A stretch of DNA of 11,495 bases from CAZVIK01 sp964627045. Its GTDB lineage: Bacteria > Acidobacteriota > Terriglobia > Bryobacterales > Bryobacteraceae. The stretch covers positions 1 through 11,495 of the forward strand of contig CAZVIK010000127.1 in the NCBI GenBank assembly GCA_964627045.1. The letters run 5' to 3'. This document shows positions 1 to 6,596 of this stretch, piece after piece. Within the stretch, counting starts at the first letter, position 1. Each line of letters opens with the position of its first letter. The translations under genes and the position numbers were made by a program. The notes beneath the pieces are model-generated. The model was not told the DNA's origin, made no database searches, and worked only from the letters and a program-made list of their open reading frames with translations.

Positions 1-383
1 GCGTTCTGGAAGTCGAAGCTGTAGGTCGAAGGATGGCCCGTCTTGGTCGCAAACAGCCCCCGCGAGAAATCGCTCCAGATATCGTGGTTCCCCGCGATCC
101 GGTAAAACGGGTACTGCTTGTACTTCGCCAGAAACGCGTTGATCTCGTCCCACTCGGCCACGGCCGACGCGTCGCGGGTACCCTGGATCGTGTCGCCCAC
201 GTTGATGACGAAATCGGGGCGGTACTTGTCGATCTCGGCCCACGCCTGCGCGTAGATCTCTTGCCGTGGCCCGCCGGTGCGGTCGCCCAGAATCACAAAC
301 CGGAAATCGTTCTCTGCGCCGGCGGCGTACACTCCAACCGCCGTGAGTAGTCCCAGAACAATCGCAACGAATCGGCGCGTCAT
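1..383 (-). CDS. Secreted calcineurin-like metallophosphoesterase (3'-truncated by window edge)
   Basis: The first 127 codons of a metallophosphoesterase, read from ATG at 383 and leaving the window at position 1 without a stop. The N-terminus MTRRFVAIVLGLLTAVGVYA is a Sec signal peptide (about residues 1-22, likely cut near YAAG-AEN), so the enzyme should act outside the cytoplasm. Three family metal-site blocks appear in order: GDRTGG (Asp34), NVGDTIQG (Asp64) and GNHD (Asn99-His100-Asp101). The first block reads D-R-T rather than the commoner D-x-H. These blocks bind a dinuclear metal centre in calcineurin-like phosphatases and phosphodiesterases; the substrate cannot be told from this part. 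A weak purine-rich stretch (GAGAG) lies about 9 bases before the ATG. The gene follows the TIGR03437 gene on the same strand after 109 bases, so cotranscription is possible but not shown. Confidence 0.9.
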   Translation of the reverse strand, partial: MTRRFVAIVLGLLTAVGVYAAGAENDFRFVILGDRTGGPRQEIYAQAWAEIDKYRPDFVINVGDTIQGTRDASAVAEWDEINAFLAKYKQYPFYRIAGNHDIWSDFSRGLFATKTGHPSTYSFDFQN

Positions 384-492
384 GCAGCTATTCTCTCACG
401 GAAAACCCGCCTGCCTCCGCCGCACGGCCACGGCATTTCCTTTTTTTGCGGGTCAGCGTTTCTGCGCTGCGAGCCCGCCTCCTCGCCAGCGC

Positions 493-2052
493 CTACTGAA
501 TCGCCACCGTCAGGTTCGACGTCAGCCCACCGCCCAGGTAGGCCTGGGCCTCGATTCCATTGATCGATATCTTCAGCGGCACGTCCGGCCCGGTGGGTGC
601 GCCGGCCGGAATCCGCAGGTTCACCTGCATCAGCCCCGCCAACCCCGGCGTCATCCCCGCGAACTGTACTTCCACCGGACTCCCGCCGATCCACACCTGC
701 GGGTTGGCCGCGTAGCTCAGGGTCGCCACCGGCGCGCCTGTGGTTACCGCCGGCGCCACCACGCCCGGGCCGGTCGCCCACACCACGATGTCTCCCCCGC
801 GCGGCATCGGGTTCTGTGCCGTGATTAGGGCGCCCGTCGCGTTATCGGTAACGATGGCCCGGTCGTTGTGCACGAACACCCCTGGGTGCGACGCCACCAC
901 CGGCACGTTCAGCGCCGCGCTGCTCGCCCCCTGGTAGGTCACCACGACGTTCACCGACGCCCTCCCCGCCACCTCGTAGGGCACCTGCACGTTGAGTTGC
1001 CCGGCCACGACGTAGAACAACGGGGCCGCGTGTCCATCGAACGTCACGCCAACCCCGCCAAGCGATGTAGGCAACTTGCCAGTCCCCGGGTCCCATCCGG
1101 AATTCGCGACGCCCGTCGCCGGACCAAGCCCCGTTCCGAAAACCGACACAATCTCGCCCGGCGCTACGCCACCACCCGCGAAACTTGCCGCGCTCACCAC
1201 CGCGTCGATCGTCGGACCCGCTGCGGTTGGCGTGAAGGTCCCCTCCGCCCACGGGAGAAAACGTAACTCCCGCAGGTTTCCGCTGCCATCGCTGCCTTTG
1301 TAGCTAAATTCCACGGCGAGGGTCGATCCCAGGCTCAGCCCCGGGTCGGCCACCGCGAGCGCCGCTGCGCGGAACTGGTACGTCCAACCACCCATGTCGG
1401 ACCCGCCGTCCACGTCGAAGAAGTAGTTCGCATTGGCGGTCGGCATGTGGCCCGTCCGCCCGGCGGTGGGCGAGGTTTGCGCCAGGGCGTCTTCCATCCC
1501 CGCCGTGTAGGTGAACCAGACCGGATCGCCGCGGATCGCCGTGATCTGTTTGCCCGACGGCACCTCGTCCTGGATGTAGATGTCGAAGTACGGATTCGCC
1601 GTGCCGGCGCCCGTCCCCCGCGAACGGAGAATGATGTCCACCGCTGCCAAGGTATGCCGGATTCGGTATTGCACGGCCTGGAACGTGTACACCCCTCCGG
1701 CGACGGCTTTTTGGTAGGTGTACAGGCTGCGCGTCACCTCCCGGTTCAGCCCGGGCACGCTCACCGTTTCCGGCGTATTGCCCTGAAAGGTCGTCGTGGT
1801 GTAGCTCTTTAGCCGCGCGCCGGTATTCACGTCCGTGAAATACATGTGCCCGTAGGTCGTGTTGACCAGCCACTGGCTCCCGTCCCAGGCGGCGGCGCCA
1901 TTGGCGTTGACTTCGCCGGTAACGCGGTGGAGATCGCCGCCGGGCTCGGTTTCCACGCGAATCACGGTGGTCCCGGCGTCAACAGTGACGGCGAACGCCG
2001 CCAGCAGGAAGGGAACGAGAAGACGACTTCGCAACGTGGAGCGAACAGTCAT
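493..2052 (-). CDS. Secreted protein with C-terminal TIGR03437 domain
   Basis: A 519-residue exported protein of unknown function. The ATG at 2052 is chosen because AAGGAG sits 8 bases upstream and it gives a clean signal peptide (MTVRSTLRSRLLVPFLLAAF, cleavage near VDA-GTT). An in-frame TTG at 2079 would put the Shine-Dalgarno sequence inside the gene. Residues from about 282 to the end (IDAVVSAASFAGGGVAPGEI, VSVFGTGLG, GQLNVQVPYEV, PGVF, WATGPG, GLMQVNLRIP) match TIGR03437, a Solibacter-type C-terminal module of secreted proteins. Residues 27-280 are rich in beta-forming and Thr/Gly stretches, and I do not recognise a family; there is no visible catalytic motif. The module is usually attached to varied N-terminal parts, so a surface, adhesion or binding role is a guess. 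The gene ends in TAG and lies 103 bases after the esterase. Confidence 0.9.
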   Translation of the reverse strand: MTVRSTLRSRLLVPFLLAAFAVTVDAGTTVIRVETEPGGDLHRVTGEVNANGAAAWDGSQWLVNTTYGHMYFTDVNTGARLKSYTTTTFQGNTPETVSVPGLNREVTRSLYTYQKAVAGGVYTFQAVQYRIRHTLAAVDIILRSRGTGAGTANPYFDIYIQDEVPSGKQITAIRGDPVWFTYTAGMEDALAQTSPTAGRTGHMPTANANYFFDVDGGSDMGGWTYQFRAAALAVADPGLSLGSTLAVEFSYKGSDGSGNLRELRFLPWAEGTFTPTAAGPTIDAVVSAASFAGGGVAPGEIVSVFGTGLGPATGVANSGWDPGTGKLPTSLGGVGVTFDGHAAPLFYVVAGQLNVQVPYEVAGRASVNVVVTYQGASSAALNVPVVASHPGVFVHNDRAIVTDNATGALITAQNPMPRGGDIVVWATGPGVVAPAVTTGAPVATLSYAANPQVWIGGSPVEVQFAGMTPGLAGLMQVNLRIPAGAPTGPDVPLKISINGIEAQAYLGGGLTSNLTVAIQ

Positions 2053-2060
2053 GGCGGAGG

Positions 2061-2066
2061 CTCCTT
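2061..2066 (-). promoter_or_regulatory. Ribosome binding site deciding the TIGR03437 gene start
   Basis: The minus strand reads AAGGAG with 8 bases before ATG 2052. It favours that start over an in-frame TTG at 2079, whose use would place this site inside the coding region and lengthen the signal-peptide n-region. Confidence 0.75.
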
Positions 2067-2120
2067 TCCGGCGGATCAACTCTACGTGCCGGACTCCTGT
2101 GAGAATCCCAGTCTACTACC

Positions 2121-2146
2121 GGCTGCGGCTGGCGGGGACCGCAGCC
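2121..2146 (-). terminator. Hairpin downstream of the esterase gene (possible terminator)
   Basis: A perfect 8-bp inverted repeat, GGCTGCGG / CCGCAGCC, with a 10-base loop. It begins 9 bases after the esterase stop codon. No run of T follows it on the minus strand, so a classical intrinsic terminator is not shown; it could still protect the 3' end of the transcript or cause pausing. Confidence 0.35.
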
Positions 2147-2155
2147 CCGTTCGCC

Positions 2156-3220
2156 TCAGCGCCCGCCGGTCTTCAGGTGCTTGTCGAGGAAGCCGATCAC
2201 GGTCTGCCAGGTCGGCGTGTAGGGCGCGGGATTCGCCACCACGCACCCTTCCGCCGCCGTCGAACGCATGGTGGCGGCTTCGCGGATGGCGTCGTCGGTG
2301 AGGAACCCCACCCACGGCCCGTGTCCCGCCTTCGGCAGGTCGATAAAGATCGCCTCCTTGCACGCCTTGTTCAGCGCCATGTAGAGCGCCTCGCCCTGGC
2401 TGTGCGGAACCAGCGGATCGGAGTCGCCGTGGAGAATCAGGATGGGCGGATCGGCCGGGGTGATATAGGTCATCGGGCTGGCGGCCTTCACCTTCTCCGG
2501 GCAGCCTTGGATCGCGCACCCGAGCAGCAGCGATTCCGGCGAGCCCGCATCGTCGTGACACGCCGTTCCCTCGCACCTCTTCAACGCCCAGGCGTCCATG
2601 GTGAGGAAATTGGTGGGAGGATAGAACGCCACTGCGGCCTGCACGGCGCTGGAAACGCCCGTGATCCCCACCGAGCCCTCCATTTCCGGCGCATCCCCCG
2701 TGACCGCAGCCATGGCTGCGGTCCAACCGCCGCTACTGTCGCCCATGATGGCGACGCGCTTCGGGTCCAGGTTGTACTTCGCAGCGTTCGCGCGCAGCCA
2801 GCGGATGGCCGCTTTGATGTCGTGCAGGCTGCCGGGGAATTTCACCTGCGAACTGGACCGCACCGATACTCCTGCCACCGCGTACCCGGCCTGGTTCAAT
2901 TGCGCGGCCAGGCGCGCAGCGCCGAACTTCCCGGTATCGGCCATCCACGCCGAACCGCTCGTCCACAAGACCAGCGGCAGCGGCGTCGTGGCTCCGGCCG
3001 GGATGTAGAGATCCAGCTTGTGGCCGTTGCTCGCGGGCGGATCGGCCGGGGCGTATTCCAGATCGGCGTGCGTCGGCGCCGGGCCCTGCGCCATGCCGCT
3101 GCGCCCGGGCATCGGTCCGCGCGCGGGAGGACCCCCGGCGGGCGGCTGCGCCATCGCGGCCGTCGCGATGAGAATTGCACTGAGGACCAACCCGCTGAAA
3201 CCAGATGCGAAACCGAACAT
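2156..3220 (-). CDS. Secreted alpha/beta hydrolase (esterase/lipase-like)
   Basis: A 354-residue alpha/beta-hydrolase of the BD-FAE/esterase-lipase kind, which hydrolyses ester bonds; the substrate is unknown. ATG 3220 is preferred over an upstream in-frame start at 3292 because CGGAGG lies 9 bases before it and it gives a clear signal peptide ending AMA-QPP (residues 1-24). A Pro/Gly-rich linker follows (25-50). The nucleophile elbow is G160-D-S162-S-G164, the acid is probably Asp268 in HGDSDPLVP, and the base is His300 in KAGHGP, so the Ser-Asp-His triad is complete. The usual oxyanion HGG segment before the nucleophile reads W-T-S-G-S-A-W (86-92), so the His-Gly-Gly signature is altered. 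Several Cys (216, 221, 235, 240, 287, 326) could form disulfides in an exported enzyme. It follows the actin-like gene after 115 bases and has its own strong ribosome site. Confidence 0.92.
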   Translation of the reverse strand: MFGFASGFSGLVLSAILIATAAMAQPPAGGPPARGPMPGRSGMAQGPAPTHADLEYAPADPPASNGHKLDLYIPAGATTPLPLVLWTSGSAWMADTGKFGAARLAAQLNQAGYAVAGVSVRSSSQVKFPGSLHDIKAAIRWLRANAAKYNLDPKRVAIMGDSSGGWTAAMAAVTGDAPEMEGSVGITGVSSAVQAAVAFYPPTNFLTMDAWALKRCEGTACHDDAGSPESLLLGCAIQGCPEKVKAASPMTYITPADPPILILHGDSDPLVPHSQGEALYMALNKACKEAIFIDLPKAGHGPWVGFLTDDAIREAATMRSTAAEGCVVANPAPYTPTWQTVIGFLDKHLKTGGR

Positions 3221-3229
3221 TGGGACGTG

Positions 3230-3235
3230 CCTCCG
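3230..3235 (-). promoter_or_regulatory. Ribosome binding site deciding the esterase start
   Basis: The minus strand reads CGGAGG, 9 bases before ATG 3220. Together with the signal peptide it selects this start over the longer in-frame reading from 3292, which would bury the export signal behind 24 extra residues. Confidence 0.75.
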
Positions 3236-3335
3236 TAGGTCTGCTGACCAGCGGTTCCCATGGTAGAACACCGAAGGACCGCCGCTCCACACCCTCGGCG
3301 CGCGCGCCGCCGTTCTCCCGGGTCGCCGCCGCCGG

Positions 3336-4337
3336 CTACATCTCGGCCAGCGCCGCCACCAGCGCCCCCTTGGCCGTGGTGTGCAACGGTTCGGACGCCA
3401 GGCGCACCTCGGAAATCGCCACCGGCAGCGGTTTCTCCTTCAACGCCTTCTCAAAGCGGTCCCGGAAGCCCTCCGCCAGCGTGCTGCCGCCGCTCAGGAC
3501 AATTGGAATCGCACGCCCGAGCTTCGGTACGTTCAGCGCGTTGGAGAACGCCTGGTGCAATCCCGCGACTACCCCCTGGATCACGTCGGCGTAGTAGATG
3601 CCGAGCGCCTGGTGAATCTTGTCGGCGAAGTGCCCGTTGAAGTGGAACGCCGTTTCCTTGACGATCCGGACGCGCGTGGCGGTCTCGTTGGTGACCGCGG
3701 CGGCATTGGCGTCGATGAAATCGCCCGCCTTGGGGACGCTGAAGCTGAACAACGGCGTCGACAGGTATGCGAGCGAGACGTTGCACAACCCGCCGCCGAA
3801 GCTGACGCCGATGCCCGTGTAGTTGGTGTCCTCCAACTCCGCATAGACCACGGCCAGCCCTTCATTGATCCCCCGTGTTTCGTGGCCCATCTCCTCCAGC
3901 AGTTCGCGCAGCGCGGCTTCGTGATAGGTTACCGTGGCTTCGCTGCCGAGCGGCGGCGCCGGCACGCTGAAGCACACCCGCCGTGGCTCGCCGTCGCCCG
4001 CGCCCAAGGCCTGGAAGATCCGCCGGATCAGCGGCAGCGCCTCCGGCTCGGCCGGGTTCAGCACGCCCCCGCTCATGGGACGCCGCGCCTCCAGGTGGAA
4101 CAGGTCGGCGAACCGCTCGGACTCGTTCCCGTAGACCAGCAGGCTGGGTTCCTGCACCACGTGCAGAATGCCCTCCTTTTGGAGCGTCCGCGCCGTCATC
4201 TGGCTGAACGGGAGCGACACGAAGGCGTTTAAGTGCGAACGGAACTGGTATTCCCCCTCGGCGCGGCTGGCGGCCACGATGCGGCTGGTGCCCACGTCCA
4301 GTCCGATGGCGGAACCTGCGGTGGATTTGTTCTTCAT
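3336..4337 (-). CDS. MreB/FtsA-like actin-fold ATPase
   Basis: A 333-residue member of the actin/Hsp70/MreB superfamily, presumably cytoplasmic. Phosphate-1 is IGLDVGTSRI (11-20, Asp14). The segment LLVYGNESERF...RRPMSGGVLN (66-94) resembles the MreB stretch ending in RPLxDGVI. INEGLAVVYA (157-166) matches the MreB catalytic-Glu segment (IxEPMAAA), pointing to Glu159. Phosphate-2 is GIGVSFGGGL (175-184), where the usual Asp of VVDIGGGT is Ser179. ID(A)N...NETATRVRIVKE (208-228) matches the MreB block around GxxTAERIKxEIG. The adenosine motif is IVLSGGSTLAEGF (279-291). ATG 4337 has AAGGAG 8 bases upstream and overlaps the amidase stop as ATGA, so translation is probably coupled. No membrane helix is visible. 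It is not canonical MreB: shorter by a little, divergent throughout, and not beside mreC/mreD. A PilM- or FtsA-like relative is an alternative. Confidence 0.87.
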   Translation of the reverse strand: MKNKSTAGSAIGLDVGTSRIVAASRAEGEYQFRSHLNAFVSLPFSQMTARTLQKEGILHVVQEPSLLVYGNESERFADLFHLEARRPMSGGVLNPAEPEALPLIRRIFQALGAGDGEPRRVCFSVPAPPLGSEATVTYHEAALRELLEEMGHETRGINEGLAVVYAELEDTNYTGIGVSFGGGLCNVSLAYLSTPLFSFSVPKAGDFIDANAAAVTNETATRVRIVKETAFHFNGHFADKIHQALGIYYADVIQGVVAGLHQAFSNALNVPKLGRAIPIVLSGGSTLAEGFRDRFEKALKEKPLPVAISEVRLASEPLHTTAKGALVAALAEM

Positions 4338-5545
4338 AAGCTGTTCTCCTTGCCTGGGCCGGCGCTTTCGATCGCTCGAACGGCCTGCTTCCAGCGGCGC
4401 CGCAACCCGGCGCGGTAATCGTCGATGTCCGCGCGCAACCGGCGCGCTTCCCGTTGAATCTCCAATTGGGCCGCGAGCATGCCCTCGCCGACCCCGGTGT
4501 TTTCCAGCGGTGCGTCCACTTCGAAGCCGAACAGGGACACACTCGGCAGCGCCAGGGCGTAATTGGGCGGCAGGCCCAGCGACGCGAACGGGAACCCGTC
4601 GGCCCAGTCGGAGTGATACCCCACGCGCAGATTGCGCGGATTGACCGACACCTGCGCGTGCGTGACGCAGTTGGCGGCGTCGATCCGGTACTTCGACCGC
4701 AGCATGTCGGCCAGCACCCGCCCGGCGTGCACCTGCGCAGCGGTCAGCGGCGTCTGTTCGGCCGCGTTGCGGCTCTGCGCCTCGAACGCCACGGCAAGGA
4801 AACTCTCGTTCAAATTGACGTACACGAAGTTCCGGTCGGCCCACACCGACCATCCCGCGTGATAGGCCGCGTCGCTCTCCTCCACCGTCCGGAAGACGCG
4901 CCCGAAGCGGTCCACCACGTAGTGGTAGGCGCGCTCCCCGCGAACGTACTCCACCAGCGACCGCCCCAGAAGCCGCAACCGCGCCGTCTTCGCCTCTTCG
5001 AAATCGGCCACCTGGCTTTCGCTGGAATGAAACACGATTCCCACCGGTTCGCCCGCCTCCCGGTACGGCCCGCCTTCCTCCCGTGGGAGCGCCAGATACC
5101 GCCGGGCGTGCGTACGCGCCCCCGGCAAGCCTTCCACCCGCAGCCCGTTACTGTAAGTCTCGTGACCCGCCGCGGTTTCCACCAGCCAGACGCGCGGAGC
5201 GGCGCCCTCTTCCGCCGGCGTCTTGGCGGTCTCGGGAAGCGACGGAGGTAGTTTCGCCGCCGACTGGTAGCCCCCCGGAAGCAGCGCGAGCAGCGCCGCC
5301 GCCGCCGCGAGCGAGGGCATAGCCCACCGCCGCCGCGGGCGGGCCAACCGGACCTCGGGCAGCCCGCCTCTGGTCGCCTTTCGCAAGTACCGAAGCCGGC
5401 GAACCGGATCGGAGATGCGCCCGGCCCGCGCGTCCAGCTTGCCGATGGCCGCCAGGTCGTGTCCTCCCCGGCACGCCTGGGCCGCACCGCGAGTTGGAGC
5501 CGTGCGTCGAATCCCCCACGTCAAGACACCCGATCCTCCGGCCAC
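4334..5545 (-). CDS. Membrane-anchored N-acetylmuramoyl-L-alanine amidase (Amidase_2/PGRP fold)
   Basis: A 403-residue protein that should cleave the lactyl-peptide bond of peptidoglycan. Residues 1-73 are Arg-rich and probably cytoplasmic; a hydrophobic segment (about 74-92, WAMPSLAAAAALLALLPGGY) looks like a signal anchor, and a Pro-rich linker follows. The amidase core spans about 145-320: VGIVFHSSES (His173, first zinc ligand), AYHYVVDRFGRVFRTVEE (207-223), YHAG (228-231), NLNESFLAVAFE (244-255, like the PGRP NxxSIGIE strand) and VTHAQVSVNP (His296, second ligand). HSDWADGFPF (311-320) probably supplies the third ligand, Asp313 or a neighbour. Residues 360-395 are charged and helical, possibly a coiled coil. 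The start is uncertain: GTG 5545 gives the longest frame without a clear ribosome site, while TTG 5524 has GGAGG 10 bases upstream. Its TGA overlaps the ATG of the actin-like gene, so the two are probably made together. Confidence 0.87.
   Translation of the reverse strand: MAGGSGVLTWGIRRTAPTRGAAQACRGGHDLAAIGKLDARAGRISDPVRRLRYLRKATRGGLPEVRLARPRRRWAMPSLAAAAALLALLPGGYQSAAKLPPSLPETAKTPAEEGAAPRVWLVETAAGHETYSNGLRVEGLPGARTHARRYLALPREEGGPYREAGEPVGIVFHSSESQVADFEEAKTARLRLLGRSLVEYVRGERAYHYVVDRFGRVFRTVEESDAAYHAGWSVWADRNFVYVNLNESFLAVAFEAQSRNAAEQTPLTAAQVHAGRVLADMLRSKYRIDAANCVTHAQVSVNPRNLRVGYHSDWADGFPFASLGLPPNYALALPSVSLFGFEVDAPLENTGVGEGMLAAQLEIQREARRLRADIDDYRAGLRRRWKQAVRAIESAGPGKENSL
4346..4351 (-). promoter_or_regulatory. 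Ribosome binding site of the actin-like gene, inside the amidase coding end
   Basis: AAGGAG on the minus strand, 8 bases before ATG 4337. It lies within the last codons of the amidase gene, whose TGA overlaps the ATG (ATGA). It fixes the actin-like start and argues for translational coupling; in-frame readings further upstream run through the amidase gene and are shadows. Confidence 0.8.
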
Positions 5546-5703
5546 GTAAGGCCTATCGTCAGGCTCGCGCCGCGAGATTAGGGGGAATGCCGGATTGCGG
5601 ACCGGCGCCCGGGCGTTGGATGTACAATCGATAGCGGCCGGGCGGCCCAGGCGGGAATCCCGATTTCGCGGCCGTCAATTCCGCCCGCCTACGCCCAGGC
5701 CAC

Positions 5704-6549
5704 ATGGAGCGAATCGGAAAGATGAAACGCAATACCCCACCGGGCGCACAAGTGTCCCGGACATCGACGCCCCCCCGCGATTGGCCCGCCTTGCCAGCCT
5801 CGCGTCGAACCGTGAAAAGCGCCGCCGCCGTCTTGTGCGCCGGATGGATGGCGGCCCAGCTCATGGCACAGCCGCCCATTCCTAAGTACGAGGTCCGGAG
5901 GGCGCCGTCCGCCATCGTTATCGACGGGCGGCCGGACGAGAAGGCATGGGACGCCGCCTCCCCTGAAATCAACCTTATCTTCCCCTGGGACTATCAGACG
6001 GGGGAGAAGCAGGCCACCCGCGCCCGCCTCCTTTGGGACGATGAGAATCTCTACCTGGCGTTCGACTGCGTGGACTCCGACATCACCGCGCAGTACATCG
6101 AGCGCGACGATCCGACCTACCGCGACGACGCCGTCGAGTTCTTCGTGAATCCCAAGCCCGCCCAGACCGGCGTCTACTTCGGGTTCGAGATGAATGCCCG
6201 GGCGGTCCTCTACGACTACCTCGCCGTGGACGCCCAATACCTGTTCTGGCAGTCGAACCCGCCGGGAATCAAGATCGCGACATCCATCGACGGCACGCTG
6301 AACACCCGCGGCGACCAGGATCGCGGCTGGAAGCTGGAAGTGGCCATTCCCTGGCGCACCTTCGAGGCGGTCGGTCTCAAGGAACGTTTCGGAGGACGTC
6401 CCAACCCCGGCGACGTGTGGACCGCGAACCTGAACCGGTGGGATGGCGTAGGCCAGAACCGGCGGCACAGCAACTGGTCGGACCCGCTCCGTCCCAAGGC
6501 CGATCCCCACGCGCCGGAACGCTTCGGCCAACTGATTTTCGTCAAGTAG
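5704..6549 (+). CDS. Secreted CBM9-like carbohydrate-binding (DOMON-type) protein
   Basis: A 281-residue protein whose mature part, from about residue 60, is one family-9-like carbohydrate-binding domain. Recognisable blocks are IDGRPDEKAWDAA (73-85), ARLLWDDENLYLAFDCVDSD (107-126), DDAVEFFVNP (141-150), GWKLEVAIPW (208-217) and ERFGQLIF (272-279). This domain binds sugar ends or chains; no catalytic module is fused to it. The N-terminus carries a hydrophobic stretch SAAAVLCAGWMAAQLMAQPP, cleavage likely LMA-QPP, so it is exported. The start is unsure: ATG 5704 and ATG 5722 leave an unusually long n-region, whereas GTG 5812 would give a textbook signal peptide (MKSAAAVLC...) but has no ribosome site. 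It is transcribed away from the amidase gene across about 160 bases, ends in TAG, and converges on the sulfatase-like gene. Confidence 0.87.
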   Translation: MERIGKMKRNTPPGAQVSRTSTPPRDWPALPASRRTVKSAAAVLCAGWMAAQLMAQPPIPKYEVRRAPSAIVIDGRPDEKAWDAASPEINLIFPWDYQTGEKQATRARLLWDDENLYLAFDCVDSDITAQYIERDDPTYRDDAVEFFVNPKPAQTGVYFGFEMNARAVLYDYLAVDAQYLFWQSNPPGIKIATSIDGTLNTRGDQDRGWKLEVAIPWRTFEAVGLKERFGGRPNPGDVWTANLNRWDGVGQNRRHSNWSDPLRPKADPHAPERFGQLIFVK

Positions 6550-6565
6550 GTCCGCCGCCGCTGCT

Positions 6566-6590
6566 GTGGGGCAGCCTTCCAGCCGGCCCG
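6566..6590. repeat. Hybrid copy of the GC-rich palindrome family
   Basis: Between two convergent genes lies GTGGGGCAGCCTTCCAG followed by CCGGCCCG. The left half matches the left arms of the palindromes at 11128 and 11283 (GTGGGGCAGCCT). The right half (TTCCAGCCGGC) matches the reverse complement of the palindrome at 11326. The two halves no longer pair with each other, so this copy is not a hairpin of the usual kind. No T-run follows, so I do not call it a terminator. Confidence 0.5.
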
Positions 6591-6596
6591 ATGCCC

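Noticed and set aside
380..436. An 18-codon minus-strand mini-frame whose TGA overlaps the metallophosphoesterase ATG, preceded by AAAAAAAGGAA
   Set aside because: The purine run abuts the ATG with almost no spacing, and the peptide is only the tail of a longer shadow frame. The ATGA overlap is probably chance.
420..450. A T-run after GC-rich sequence (plus strand), resembling a terminator
   Set aside because: The stem would have only about 4 bp and no plus-strand gene lies upstream.
1859..3238. A 459-codon open frame on the plus strand opposite the esterase
   Set aside because: It is low-complexity and Arg-rich, has no ribosome site, and crosses the gap between two well supported minus-strand genes.
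5600..5635. TACAAT at 5623-5628 as a promoter -10 box for the CBM9-like gene
   Set aside because: No -35 element at 16-18 bases; the nearest TTGCGG is 22 bases away. A single hexamer is not enough.
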